64,000 nucleotides of DNA from Solihabitans fulvus (GCF_008386585.1 NZ_VUOB01000003.1:76664-140663), one strand, 5' to 3'; positions 16,528 to 25,388 are shown, counted from the stretch's first letter. Program-made: numbers and translations. Notes: generated by a model from the letters alone, not told the origin.

Positions 16528-16973
16528 TTCGTCACGTCCACATTGGCGAACGTCGAGTAGTGGTCGCCGGTGTAGAAGACCTCGTGCTGCGACCCGGTGA
16601 TGAACCGCCGCGCGCCCCGGTCCGGGCTGTTCGGGGTCGGCACGGTGTACTCGTGGTAGTACTCGCCCGGCTTGACCGGCAGCCGCTTCTCCCGGTTGTC
16701 GAACACCACGCCGTCGTTGCGCGGGTACGGGAACGGCCCGTTCTTCTCGATCAGCTTCCACGTGGCCGCGGCCTCGGGGGGCAGCGAGGACAGCGACTGC
16801 GTCGGCCACTTGTTGCTGCCTGCCGACGCACCCGAGCTGGCCACCGCGCTCGCGCCGGCCGTCGGCGCGGGCTTCGACGAGTGTCCGCTCGCCAGGTCCT
16901 TGGCGATCCAGCCGACCACAACCAGCGCGATCAGCCCGACCAGGGCCCCGGTGACACGCTTTCGGGAGTTCAC
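16524..16973 (-). CDS. Guanyl-specific ribonuclease (RNase Sa/barnase type), membrane-tethered
   Basis: Extracellular-type endoribonuclease that cleaves RNA after G. The 149-residue protein begins with a short basic stretch and a hydrophobic helix (about residues 8-24) without a clear signal-peptidase site, then a 30-residue Ser/Ala/Pro linker, then the RNase Sa domain. Catalytic-region motifs are intact: YYHEYTV (general base Glu), RGARR (Arg) and TGDHY (general acid His). It is coupled to a barstar gene downstream. The ATG at 16973 is followed by MNSRKRV. Likely displayed on the outer face of the membrane or released; competition or RNA scavenging are possible uses. Confidence 0.87.
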   Translation of the reverse strand: MNSRKRVTGALVGLIALVVVGWIAKDLASGHSSKPAPTAGASAVASSGASAGSNKWPTQSLSSLPPEAAATWKLIEKNGPFPYPRNDGVVFDNREKRLPVKPGEYYHEYTVPTPNSPDRGARRFITGSQHEVFYTGDHYSTFANVDVTK

Positions 16974-16982
16974 CCGGCCAGC

Positions 16983-17201
16983 CTACGAAGTGCCGCCCGG
17001 CTCCACCGGGTCGGGTTCGGCCACGTCCCTGACGCCGGTCAGCCGCGCGGAGACCCGGTCGACCACTCGGTCGATCAGCCGGGCCAGGCCGAGGCACAGC
17101 GGCAGCAACACGACCATGACCAGGGCGAACTCGATCGCGAACGGCTGTTGCGCGAGCCAGAGCTCGACGCCGTCCCACCAGTCCGCCAGCCATGTGAACA
17201 C
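16983..17201 (-). CDS. Small membrane protein upstream of the RNase gene
   Basis: 72 residues from a GTG at 17201, ending nine bases before the ribonuclease start. The N-terminus is Trp-rich (FTWLADWWDGVELWL) and is followed by one strong hydrophobic helix (about residues 22-42) and a charged tail (RLIDRVVDRV). From memory, similar small Trp-rich proteins occur in Pseudonocardiales, but no function is known. It could be co-transcribed with the RNase-barstar pair. Confidence 0.65.
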   Translation of the reverse strand: MFTWLADWWDGVELWLAQQPFAIEFALVMVVLLPLCLGLARLIDRVVDRVSARLTGVRDVAEPDPVEPGGTS

Positions 17202-17278
17202 GCGGGAAGCCTACGCCGAACGCCCACGGTGACGGGCGTCACCGGACGAGCCGAGCGGCCGCTCGGTAAGTTGCCTGC

Positions 17279-18244
17279 ATGTTCGCCGTCTACGCCGCTG
17301 AGCCGAGCCCGCAGGACCCGTTGGCCGCCCTCCGCATCGGGGAGCGGCCCGAACCGGTGGCACCCGAGGGTTGGGTCCGCGTGTCGGTGCGCGCGGCGAG
17401 CCTGAACATGCACGACCTGTGGACGCTGCGCGGGGTCGGCATCAAGCCGGACCAGTTCCCGATGACGCTGGGTTGCGACGGCGCCGGGGTGCTCGAGGAC
17501 GGCACCGAGGTGGTGCTGCACTCGGTGATCGGCGACCCGTCGTGGTCCGGCGAGGAGACCCTCGACCCGAAGCGGACGCTACTCACCGAGAAGCACCAGG
17601 GCTCCTTCGCCGACACGATCGTGGTGCCGGCGCGCAACGCGTTGCCCAAGCCGGCGGCGCTGTCGTTCGCCGAGGGCGCGTGCATGGGCACGGCGTGGCT
17701 GACGGCGTACCGGATGCTGTTCGTGAAGTCGGGCCTGCGCCCCGGCCAGACGATGCTGGTGCAGGGGGCGTCCGGCGGCGTGTCCACGGCGCTGATCCAG
17801 CTCGGTCGTGCGGCGGGCTACCGGGTGTGGGTGACCGGCCGGAGCGAGGAGAAGCGCGCGCTGGCCGAGGAGCTGGGCGCGCACGCGACGTTCGAGTCGG
17901 GCGCGCGGCTGCCCGAGCGCGTCGACGCGGTGTTCGAGACGGTCGGCAAGGCGACCTGGTCGCACTCGATGAAGGCGCTCAAGCCGGGCGGCATCATCGT
18001 GATCTCCGGCTCGACCAGCGGACCGGACGCCGACGCCGAGCTGAACCGGCTGTTCTTCCTCCAGCTGCGGGTGGTCGGCTCGACCATGGGCACCCGCGAG
18101 GAGCTGGCCGACCTGCTGCGCTTCTGCGAGATCAGCGGCGTGCGGCCGAAGATCGGTGCCGAGCTGCCGCTCGAGCGGGCCGAGGAAGGCTTCCGCGCGA
18201 TGCTCGACGGCGAGACCGCAGGGAAGATCGTCTTCACGCGCTAG
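17279..18244 (+). CDS. Zinc-independent quinone-oxidoreductase-like MDR dehydrogenase
   Basis: Medium-chain dehydrogenase/reductase of 321 residues. The GroES-like N-terminal half (SLNMHDLWTLRG, GCDGAGVL) precedes an NADPH-binding Rossmann fold with VQGASGGVSTALIQLGRAAG (about residues 160-180). The structural zinc Cys residues of alcohol dehydrogenases are missing, placing it with NADPH-dependent quinone or enone reductases. Start ATG 17279. The substrate is unknown. It converges on the TetR gene at 18357; the 112 bases between hold a weak hairpin (GGCGGCC / GGCCGCC). Confidence 0.88.
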   Translation: MFAVYAAEPSPQDPLAALRIGERPEPVAPEGWVRVSVRAASLNMHDLWTLRGVGIKPDQFPMTLGCDGAGVLEDGTEVVLHSVIGDPSWSGEETLDPKRTLLTEKHQGSFADTIVVPARNALPKPAALSFAEGACMGTAWLTAYRMLFVKSGLRPGQTMLVQGASGGVSTALIQLGRAAGYRVWVTGRSEEKRALAEELGAHATFESGARLPERVDAVFETVGKATWSHSMKALKPGGIIVISGSTSGPDADAELNRLFFLQLRVVGSTMGTREELADLLRFCEISGVRPKIGAELPLERAEEGFRAMLDGETAGKIVFTR

Positions 18245-18356
18245 CCCCTAACGAACGCCGGCGGCGGCCGGACCTCCTGGCCGCCACCCCGACCGGCCCG
18301 CCACGTCGGTTGGTGCGCGACCTCGGTTGGCGCGTCCCGCCGACTCGCGCGTCACG

Positions 18357-18947
18357 TCACGTCGACCGGTTCGCGAACGCGTCGGTGAGCGCGATGCTGG
18401 CGCGGCGAGCGGCCGCGATCACGTCGCGCGGATCGGTGTCGGTCTCCTGGGTCGCGAGCAGCGCCGCGGCGATGGTGTCGAAGGTCATCCGCAACAGGAT
18501 GCGGTCCTGCGCGCTGGCGTCCTCGTCCGCGAGCAGGTCGATGACGCGGCCGAAGGCGGCGCGGACGTCGTCGCCGTCCGCGAGCCGCCGCATCAGCGGC
18601 CGGTTGGCCTGCGCGAGGCGCATGGCCTGGAGGTGCTGCGGGGTCGTGCCGTCCATCCACCGCGCCACCGCGCGCCGCGCGAGATCCGGCGTCCTGGGCT
18701 GAGCGGTGATCCACTCGATCAGGCCGTCGAGATCGTGCCGGCGGTCGGCCATCAGGCACGCGACGATCTCCTCCTTGTTGCGGAAGTGGTAGTACAGCGA
18801 CGACTTGGTCAGGCCGAGCGCGTCGGCGAGGTCCTTGGTCGAGGTGGCCTCGTAGCCCTTCTCGCTGAACAGCCGCAGCGCGACGCGGAGGATTTCCGCG
18901 CGCGTCTCGGCCCCGTTGCGCCGCTCGTGTCCCGTGCTCGTCGTCAT
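18357..18947 (-). CDS. TetR-family transcriptional regulator (divergent from the TetX-like gene)
   Basis: 196 residues from the ATG at 18947, which has GAGAGG upstream; an earlier in-frame ATG at 18971 lacks one. The N-terminal helix-turn-helix is clear (ILRVALRLFSEKGYEATSTK, LTKSSLYYHFRNKEEIV). The ligand domain is all-helical and not conserved. Two identical 20-base sequences lie between it and the divergent monooxygenase gene, so it very likely represses both genes and is released by a substrate of the monooxygenase. Confidence 0.9.
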   Translation of the reverse strand: MTTSTGHERRNGAETRAEILRVALRLFSEKGYEATSTKDLADALGLTKSSLYYHFRNKEEIVACLMADRRHDLDGLIEWITAQPRTPDLARRAVARWMDGTTPQHLQAMRLAQANRPLMRRLADGDDVRAAFGRVIDLLADEDASAQDRILLRMTFDTIAAALLATQETDTDPRDVIAAARRASIALTDAFANRST

Positions 18948-18981
18948 CGTCGTTCCTCTCGTCGACACCATCCTACTTGCC

Positions 18982-19030
18982 TACCGAACGTTCGTTCAGC
19001 TAGTGTCACTTACCGAACGTTCGTTCAGCT
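18982..19030. promoter_or_regulatory. Two identical TetR operators
   Basis: The 20-mer TACCGAACGTTCGTTCAGCT occurs exactly twice, at 18982-19001 and 19011-19030, with a 29-base period (nearly three helical turns). Each contains the palindrome CGAACGTTCG. They lie between the divergent TetR gene and the monooxygenase, the second copy 12 bases before the latter's ATG, so a bound repressor would cover its promoter and ribosome site. Confidence 0.85.
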
Positions 19031-19042
19031 GAGGAGGACACC

Positions 19043-20242
19043 ATGACACCCACCAATCCACGCATCGCCGTCGTCGGCGCCGGCCCGGCCGGCCTGGTCT
19101 GCGCCCGCGTCCTGCAACGGCACGGCGTCGAGGTCGCCGTGTACGACGCCGACGCCTCCGTCGACGCTCGCGACGCGGGCGGCACCCTCGACCTGCACGC
19201 CGACTCCGGGCAGATCGCGTTGGAGGACGCGGACCTGCTGCCGGCCTTCATGGCGCTCGCCAGGCCGGAGGGCCAGGACAAAAGCTCGCTCGACCAGCAC
19301 GGCACCGTGCTCGCGTCCTTCGTCGCCGACGACGGCGACACCGCAGCCCCCGAGATCGATCGCGGTCAGCTGCGCACCATGCTCGCGGCCAACGTCGCGC
19401 CGGACACCGTGCGCTGGGGCCACAAGCTGGTCGCCGCGACCCCGTTGGGCGAGGGCACGCACCGGCTCGAGTTCGCCAACGGAACCCACGCCGAGGCGGA
19501 CCTGGTGATCGGCGCGGACGGCGCCTGGTCCCGCGTGCGCCCGCTGCTCAGCGACGCCACCCCGCGCTATAGCGGCGTCACGTTCATCGACGTCAACTTC
19601 GAGGATGTCGACCACCGCCACCCGCAGATCGCGCGGCTCGTCCGGCACGGCCACATGTTCGCGAACGACGGGGACGGCCGGGCCATCATCGGCCAGCGCA
19701 ACAGCAACGGCCAAGTCCGCGGCTACCTCGGCCTGCGCACCGACCTCGACTGGCACGTGCGTGCCGGCGTCGACCTCGACGACCCCGCCGCCGTACAACG
19801 CTTCCTGCGCAAGGAGTTCAGCGGCTGGGCAGACCAGTTCCTGCCCTTCCTGACCGACAGCGACGGCGGCTACCGCAACCGCCCGCTGCACGCCCTGCCC
19901 GCGCCGCTCACCTGGCCGCACACCCCCGGCGTCACGCTGCTCGGCGACGCCGCGCACCTGATGTCACCCTTCGGCGGCCACGGCGCGAACCTCGCCATGC
20001 TCGACGGCGCGGAACTGGCCGCCGCGATCGCCGAGGAGGCCACCATCGACGCGGCCATCACCCGGTACGAGTCGGTGCTGCTGCCCCGCTCCGGCCCGCT
20101 CGCCGTCGGTGCGAACGAGGCCCTCGACGACTTCTTCGCCACCAAGGCGTTCGACCCGGCCGACGTGCCCGACCACGGGGCCGAACACCAGCGCTACCAG
20201 GAGAATGCCGCCGCGTACCGCCGTCGGCAGGTCAGCCGGTGA
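19043..20242 (+). CDS. FAD-dependent monooxygenase, TetX-like
   Basis: Class A flavoprotein monooxygenase of 399 residues. The dinucleotide-binding VVGAGPAGLVCARVL is at residues 10-25, the DG motif is in VIGADGAWSRVRP (about residue 155), and the second FAD motif is LLGDAAHLMSPFGGHGANLAM (about 300). GGTLDLHADSGQIAL after the first strand is a hallmark shared with TetX-type tetracycline-modifying enzymes. Start ATG 19043 with GAGGAGG. Inducible control by the divergent TetR is likely. Whether it acts on tetracyclines, another aromatic antibiotic or a catabolic substrate is not decided by sequence. Confidence 0.88.
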   Translation: MTPTNPRIAVVGAGPAGLVCARVLQRHGVEVAVYDADASVDARDAGGTLDLHADSGQIALEDADLLPAFMALARPEGQDKSSLDQHGTVLASFVADDGDTAAPEIDRGQLRTMLAANVAPDTVRWGHKLVAATPLGEGTHRLEFANGTHAEADLVIGADGAWSRVRPLLSDATPRYSGVTFIDVNFEDVDHRHPQIARLVRHGHMFANDGDGRAIIGQRNSNGQVRGYLGLRTDLDWHVRAGVDLDDPAAVQRFLRKEFSGWADQFLPFLTDSDGGYRNRPLHALPAPLTWPHTPGVTLLGDAAHLMSPFGGHGANLAMLDGAELAAAIAEEATIDAAITRYESVLLPRSGPLAVGANEALDDFFATKAFDPADVPDHGAEHQRYQENAAAYRRRQVSR

Positions 20243-20372
20243 GCGTGGCCAGGTCGATGCGAACCGGCTCGGGGAGAGCGGTGACCAGCTGGGCGCGATG
20301 CACCCCTGTCGACACGTACGCGCCGGACGCCGTGTCCAGCGCGAACGTGTATCGCTCGACTTCGTGAATCAG
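20232..20372 (-). pseudogene. Remnant resembling a Uma2-family C-terminus
   Basis: Between the converging monooxygenase and DsbA-like genes, the minus strand reads ERYTFALDTASGAYV... to PEPVRIDLATLTG and a stop at 20232, overlapping the monooxygenase end. The pattern (YxLD...G.Y...GVHR...PVRIDLxxL) resembles the last 45 residues of Uma2/DUF820 nuclease-like proteins, such as the full gene at 32446-33063. No start or upstream domain remains; the reading frame runs into the DsbA-like gene in another frame. It looks like a decayed fragment. Assignment is tentative. Confidence 0.4.
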
Positions 20373-20992
20373 CCGGCCCGCAGCAGCTCAAGCAGCACGT
20401 CCGGCTCCTGGGCGCCCGACACGCCCTTTCTGCCGACCACGAAGGTGGGGACCGAGCGCACGCCGATGGCGAGGCCCTCGGCCAGCTCGGCCCGCACCCG
20501 CTCCGCGAGGACCTCGTCCGTCAGCGCCGAGGCGACGTCGTCCATCCCGGCTTCGCCGGCGAGGCGCGCGAGCACCTCGGGGTCGCCGATGTGCTCGGCC
20601 TCGCAGAAGTGCGCGCGGAACAGCCGTTCCTGCACCGCCCCCTGCAACTCCGCGCCGCCCTGCTCGTAGGCGCGCGCGATGACGCGGTGCGCGTCGAAGG
20701 TGTTGGCCTGCACAGCATCGGCCAGCCGGTACTCGAGGCCCTCGCCGGCCGCGACGCCGCTGACCTGGGTCATCGCCTGCTCCGCCGCGCGCATGCCGCC
20801 GAACTTCGCGGCCAGCGCGTCGGGCATCGGGGCGCCGTCGTTCGGGGTGTTCGGGTCGAGCTGGAACGGCCGCCACACGATCTCGACGTCCGCGCCGCCC
20901 TCGGCCCGCCAGGTGGTCAGCGCGCGCTCGAACCGACGCTTGCCCACGTAGCACCAGGGACACACCACATCGGACCAGACCTCGACGCGCAC
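20369..20992 (-). CDS. DsbA-family oxidoreductase (FrnE-like)
   Basis: Thioredoxin-fold protein with a helical insertion, 207 residues. The active-site motif is CPWC in SDVVCPWCYVGKRRF near residue 10, and the cis-Pro loop is VRSVPTFVV. No signal peptide, so cytosolic, as for the FrnE/DsbA-like subgroup that handles protein disulfides or acts as an isomerase in polyketide pathways. Start is the GTG at 20992 with GGAGG seven bases upstream; a longer frame to 21052 has no ribosome site. No functional partner is adjacent. Confidence 0.88.
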   Translation of the reverse strand: MRVEVWSDVVCPWCYVGKRRFERALTTWRAEGGADVEIVWRPFQLDPNTPNDGAPMPDALAAKFGGMRAAEQAMTQVSGVAAGEGLEYRLADAVQANTFDAHRVIARAYEQGGAELQGAVQERLFRAHFCEAEHIGDPEVLARLAGEAGMDDVASALTDEVLAERVRAELAEGLAIGVRSVPTFVVGRKGVSGAQEPDVLLELLRAG

Positions 20993-21067
20993 GACACACC
21001 TCCGACGACACAGGACGACACCACGACCGCGAGACAGTTGTTCAGATTTCAACTATCCCACACCAGG

Positions 21068-21697
21068 CTACTCGGCCGCGTCCAGCCAGCCCCGCCACTC
21101 GGGCGACAGGTCGTCCCACGCCGCCCGCAGCACGCTGGTCAGGTCGCGCCGCCCGCCCGCCCGAAAGGCGAACTGCTGGCTCACCCTGACCCCGTGCTCC
21201 GGCCGGTCCAGCAGCTCGACCGGGTCCCCCGCCTGCACCGGACCCGGCTCCTCGACCGCGAGGTACGCCCCGTGCCTCGCGACCTCCGAGAACCGCTTCA
21301 CCAGCCTTGGCACGCCCCAGTACCCGGCCAGCACCCGGCACGGCGTGCGGGGCCCGGTCACCCGCAGCACCGCGTTGCCGACCCGCCAGCGCTCGCCGAT
21401 CACCGCGTGGTTGCAGTCCACCCCGAACAGGGTGAGATTCTCACCCGCGTTGCCTGGCATCAGGTCCCTGCCCAGCTCCGCCGACCAGAACTCCAGGTCC
21501 TCGCGGCTGTAGGCGTACACGGCGCGGAACGGGCCGCCGTGCATCTCCAGATCGACGATGGTGTCGCCCTGGACGCCCTGCTCACCCAACATGATCTCGC
21601 CGACGACCGGGTGCTTGTCGATCCCGCTGCGCCCCATCCGCCCGGTCCACGCGTCGTTCCTGACCACAGCGACGTTCACCGATTCGACCTTCGACAT
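21068..21697 (-). CDS. MOSC-domain protein (YiiM-like)
   Basis: 209 residues of MOSC fold, related to the C-terminal domain of molybdenum cofactor sulfurases. Key blocks are GEQGVQGDTIVDLEMHGG (about residues 39-56), AGENLTLFGVD and RVTGPRTPCRVLAGYWG, the last with the conserved Cys of the family. Such proteins bind pterin cofactors and in some bacteria detoxify N-hydroxylated bases. Start ATG 21697. Substrate unknown. Confidence 0.88.
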   Translation of the reverse strand: MSKVESVNVAVVRNDAWTGRMGRSGIDKHPVVGEIMLGEQGVQGDTIVDLEMHGGPFRAVYAYSREDLEFWSAELGRDLMPGNAGENLTLFGVDCNHAVIGERWRVGNAVLRVTGPRTPCRVLAGYWGVPRLVKRFSEVARHGAYLAVEEPGPVQAGDPVELLDRPEHGVRVSQQFAFRAGGRRDLTSVLRAAWDDLSPEWRGWLDAAE

Positions 21698-21865
21698 GGA
21701 CCCAACCTAGGCCAGACAAGATCAGCACGTCCTGTTCAGTCACCCGACAATGGTGAACACGAACAAGATCGAGCCGCTTGCGTGGTGAGAATGGACAACA
21801 CTGATCAGTAGTTCACCCGCGTACGGTTCGCCGAACACCGTCGGTAGCAAAGAGGAGAGCGAGCT

Positions 21866-23332
21866 ATGACCTCAGTGCAGGACGGCCTCGGGCGGGGCTC
21901 GGGAGTATTCCGCCGCAAGCCAATCGGCGCGGCGCCGGCAGAGGGTGAGGGCGGCCTCAAACGCACCCTCGGCCTGTGGCAGCTCACCGCCATCGGCGTC
22001 GGCGGCATCATCGGCGCCGGCATCTTCTCGCTGGCCGGCAGCGTCGCGCACGGCGACTCCGAGCACGGCATCGCCGGTGTCGGCCCTGCCGTGCTGATCT
22101 CGTTCCTGATCGCCGGCATCGCCAGCGCGGCGGCGGCGTTCTCCTACGCCGAGTTCGCCGGCCTCATCCCGACCGCGGGCTCCGCCTACACCTACGGCTA
22201 CGCGGTGCTCGGCGAGATCGTCGGCTGGTTCATCGGCTGGGACCTGCTGCTGGAGTACACCGCGATCGTGGCGGTCGTCGCGATCGGCATCTCCGGCTAC
22301 TTCGGCTTCCTGCTCGACCAGATCGGCCTGCACCTGCCGGCCTGGATGCTCGGCGCGCCGGGCACCGGCAGCGGGCACAAGGTCGACCTGTTCGCGGCGA
22401 TCCTCTGCCTGCTCATCGCCGGCCTGCTCAACCTCGGCATCAAGAGCGCGGCCCGGTTCGAGACCATCGTCGTCGGCCTGAAGGTCCTCGTCGTCCTGGT
22501 GGTCATCCTGGTCGGCTTCTTCTACGTGAAGACCGGCAACTACACGCCGTTCGCCCCCTCGGGCTTCGGCGGCGCGATGACGGGCGCCGCTACCGTGTTC
22601 TTCGCGGTGTTCGGCTACGACGCGATGAGCACCGCCGCCGAGGAGTCCAAGGACGCCCAGCGGCACATGCCCAAGGCAATCATCTACTCGCTGGCCATCT
22701 CGATGGTGCTCTACGTGTTGGCCTGTCTCGTGCTCACCGGCATGCAGAGCTTCACCGACATCAACCCCAAGAGCGGCTTCTCCTCGGCGTTCGCCTCGGT
22801 CGGGCTCAACGGGCTGGCCAGCGTGATCGCGGTCGGCGCGATCATCGGCATCCTGACGGTGATGTTCACCTTCATGCTGGGCGTCACCCGCGTCTGGTAC
22901 TCGATGAGCCGCGACGGCCTGCTGCCCAAGTGGTTCGCGAAGACGCACCCGGTCCGCAACGTGCCGACGCGGGTCACCTGGATCGCCGGTGTCGCCTCGG
23001 CGGTCATCGCGGGCGTGCTGCCGATCGGCAAGGCCGCCGAGCTGACCAACATCGGCATCCTGTTGGCCTTCGTGGTGGTCTGCGTCGCGGTGATCGTGCT
23101 GCGCTACCAGAAGCCCGACCTGCCAAGGACGTTCAAGGTCCCCGGCATGCCGGTGGTGCCGCTGATCGGCGTCGGCTTCTCCATCTGGCTGATCACCTAC
23201 CTCTCGCCGGACACCTGGATCCGGTTCGCCGTCTGGTTCGTGATCGGCGTCGTCATCTACTTCGCCTACAGCCGCAGGAACTCGCTGCTGGCCACGCCGT
23301 CCGGCGAGGTCAGTCCGCCAGCAGGAAGCTGA
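21866..23332 (+). CDS. APC-family amino acid permease
   Basis: Polytopic transporter of 488 residues with about 12 membrane helices. The substrate-binding first helix is LTAIGVGGIIGAGIFSLAG (about residues 37-55), typical of cationic amino acid permeases (YfnA/CAT group). Start ATG 21866 with AGGAGAG upstream. The 168-base upstream region holds a 10-base palindrome ACTGATCAGT (21800-21809), a possible operator. Its 3' end overlaps the convergent nitronate monooxygenase gene by 23 bases. Confidence 0.92.
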   Translation: MTSVQDGLGRGSGVFRRKPIGAAPAEGEGGLKRTLGLWQLTAIGVGGIIGAGIFSLAGSVAHGDSEHGIAGVGPAVLISFLIAGIASAAAAFSYAEFAGLIPTAGSAYTYGYAVLGEIVGWFIGWDLLLEYTAIVAVVAIGISGYFGFLLDQIGLHLPAWMLGAPGTGSGHKVDLFAAILCLLIAGLLNLGIKSAARFETIVVGLKVLVVLVVILVGFFYVKTGNYTPFAPSGFGGAMTGAATVFFAVFGYDAMSTAAEESKDAQRHMPKAIIYSLAISMVLYVLACLVLTGMQSFTDINPKSGFSSAFASVGLNGLASVIAVGAIIGILTVMFTFMLGVTRVWYSMSRDGLLPKWFAKTHPVRNVPTRVTWIAGVASAVIAGVLPIGKAAELTNIGILLAFVVVCVAVIVLRYQKPDLPRTFKVPGMPVVPLIGVGFSIWLITYLSPDTWIRFAVWFVIGVVIYFAYSRRNSLLATPSGEVSPPAGS

Positions 23333-24386
23333 ACCGCCGGCCGGCCCGGGACATCGCGTCCCGGGCCTGCCGCGCGATCCGCTCGACCACCTCGGCGGCC
23401 GGCGCGTCGTCGGCCAGCGCGTAGGTCTGCCCGGCGTACAGCGACATCGCCTCAGGGTCCGCCGCCCTGCTCGCGGCGGCGCGCACCGGCTTGGTGAGGC
23501 TGTTGACGTTGGGATAGGCGGCCGGCGCGTGCCCGCCGTTCTCCTGGAGGAAGCGGTTCACCATGGCCCGCGCGGGCCGGCCGCTGAACGCCCTGGTCAG
23601 GGCCGTTCGCCTGGTGCCGTCCGCGAGCGCGGCGCGATGCGTCGGCTGGGTGCCGGCCTCGGGGCTGCGCAGGAACGCCGTGCCGAGCTGCGCGGCGACC
23701 GCCCCGGCCACCAGCACGGCAGCCACGTCCGCGCCATGCACCAGGCCGCCCGCCGCGATCAGCGGCACGTCGACCTCGGCGGCCACCAGCCGCAGCGCGG
23801 CGAGCACCCCGTACAGCTCGCCGCCACCCGGCGACACGCCGTCGTCGGCGAGGGTGCCCCGGTGCGCGCCGGCCTCCGCGCCCTGCACGCACAGGGTGTC
23901 CGCGCCGATCCGGACGGCCTGCCGCGCCTCGGCCGGGGTGGTGACGGTGGCCACGACCAGCGAGCCCGCCGCGTGCAGCCGCTCGACGTCCCCGGGCTGT
24001 GGTAGGCCGAAGGTGCACGACACCACCGGAATCCGCAGGCCCAGCACCAGTTCCAGCTTCGCCGGGTACGCGTCGTCGTCCCACTCCGGTTCGCCGGGCT
24101 CGGCACCGAGCCTGGCGGCCTCGGCGGCGACCCGGTCGCGGTAGCCGGTCAGGTCGGCGGTCGGCTTGGTGCCCGGCACGAACAGGTTGACGCCGAAGGG
24201 CCGGTCGGTGAGCGCTCTCGTCGCGGCGATCTGGTCGGCAAGCGCTTGCGGGGTCAGGTATCCGGCCGCGAGGAAGCCGAAACCGCCTGCGTCACACACC
24301 CGCGCGACCAGCTCGGGTGTCGAGGCGCCGCCGGCCATCGGCGCGACGATCACGGGCACGGCGAGATCCGACAGATCCGACAGCAT
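23310..24386 (-). CDS. Nitronate monooxygenase
   Basis: FMN-dependent TIM-barrel enzyme (358 residues) that oxidises alkyl nitronates such as propionate-3-nitronate. Family motifs: VPVIVAPMAGGASTPELVA at the start, FGVNLFVPG, then VQGAEAGAHRG and ALIAAGGL-like phosphate-binding GG region (PLIAAGGLVHG), and GTAFLRSPEAG. Start ATG 24386. Tail-to-tail overlap with the permease. Confidence 0.92.
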   Translation of the reverse strand: MLSDLSDLAVPVIVAPMAGGASTPELVARVCDAGGFGFLAAGYLTPQALADQIAATRALTDRPFGVNLFVPGTKPTADLTGYRDRVAAEAARLGAEPGEPEWDDDAYPAKLELVLGLRIPVVSCTFGLPQPGDVERLHAAGSLVVATVTTPAEARQAVRIGADTLCVQGAEAGAHRGTLADDGVSPGGGELYGVLAALRLVAAEVDVPLIAAGGLVHGADVAAVLVAGAVAAQLGTAFLRSPEAGTQPTHRAALADGTRRTALTRAFSGRPARAMVNRFLQENGGHAPAAYPNVNSLTKPVRAAASRAADPEAMSLYAGQTYALADDAPAAEVVERIARQARDAMSRAGRRFSFLLAD

Positions 24387-24443
24387 GTCGCCGACCCTAC
24401 GCGTCGCGCCCGCGCCGTTCCGCGCGCCCGCCGCACGCGACCG

Positions 24444-25388
24444 TCACGCCCGCAGCGAACTCCAGACGCGGGCCTTGTAGATCTTCGAGCCCGCGACCAC
24501 CCTGCTGTCGGCCGGGTTCAGGAAGGTGACGGTGTCCGTCGCCCAGCTCGGGTCGAAGCCCGGCTTGGGGATCGTGCGCACGACGCGGCCGTTCGGCATC
24601 GTCGTCTGGCTCTTGACGTTCGCGTCGGCGGTCTCGGCGACGGCCCTGTTCTGCGACTTGCTGAACTCGAAGACCTTGTGCGCCGTGGTGATCCACAGCC
24701 GGTCCGGGCTGCCGAGCTTCGGGTTGAGGTCGTGGCCGTCGTTGTCGGGCAGTGCCCAGCTGCCGGCCTCGGTCAGCGTCGGCTTCGTGGCCGTGCCGCC
24801 GACCGTGAGCCGCACCAGCTTGCTGTAACCCAGTGCCCACAACACGTTCCTGGTCGGGTCCCAGTACACGCCGTGCGCCTGGTCGAGGGTGTACTCGGCG
24901 AAGTAGCTCGCGTTCGCGCCCTGCGAGGCCGCGTAGAGGCGGACGTACCTGCCGGTGCTCGACGCGGTCGCCACGTTGCCGTCGGGCAGCAGCTCGACGC
25001 TGTGGGTGTTGCCGCCCGGCCGCGCGGCCCACAGCCGCTTCCCGGACGGGAAGGCGACCAGCGCGGCGAGGCCGCCGGACGCCGAGGTGACCATCACGTA
25101 GTCGCCGTGCCGGTCGCGGCGCAGCTTGGCGTCGCTCGGGTTGCTCCAGGCCGCGGTCTCGGCTGCGCTGAAACCGTTGGCGGCGCTGGGTTTCCACGAC
25201 CACTTCTGGGTGCTCGCGTCCCAGGTTCGCGAGGCGGGGTCGAAGACCCTGATCGAGCCGCCGTTGGCCTGGTCGGTGACGGCCACCTCGCGGCAGCCGG
25301 TGGCGGCGTCGGCCGTGGTCGGCACGGCGAGGACGAGCCCCGCCAGCACCACGGCGACACCGAGCCGGGTGATCGTCCGAACCCGCAC
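24444..25388 (-). CDS. Secreted DUF6528-like protein (probable beta-propeller)
   Basis: 314 residues from a GTG at 25388 with AGGGGAG upstream. A Sec signal ends near TTADAATG (about residue 25). The rest contains repeated short beta motifs (VAVTDQANGGSIRVFD, HSVELLPDGNVATAS, QAHGVYWDPTRNVLWALG), a seven-bladed-propeller-like arrangement. From memory this matches an actinobacterial secreted family of unknown function (DUF6528). It lies in line with, and just 14 bases downstream of, the phosphatase-like lipoprotein gene, so the two may be co-transcribed. Confidence 0.75.
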   Translation of the reverse strand: MRVRTITRLGVAVVLAGLVLAVPTTADAATGCREVAVTDQANGGSIRVFDPASRTWDASTQKWSWKPSAANGFSAAETAAWSNPSDAKLRRDRHGDYVMVTSASGGLAALVAFPSGKRLWAARPGGNTHSVELLPDGNVATASSTGRYVRLYAASQGANASYFAEYTLDQAHGVYWDPTRNVLWALGYSKLVRLTVGGTATKPTLTEAGSWALPDNDGHDLNPKLGSPDRLWITTAHKVFEFSKSQNRAVAETADANVKSQTTMPNGRVVRTIPKPGFDPSWATDTVTFLNPADSRVVAGSKIYKARVWSSLRA

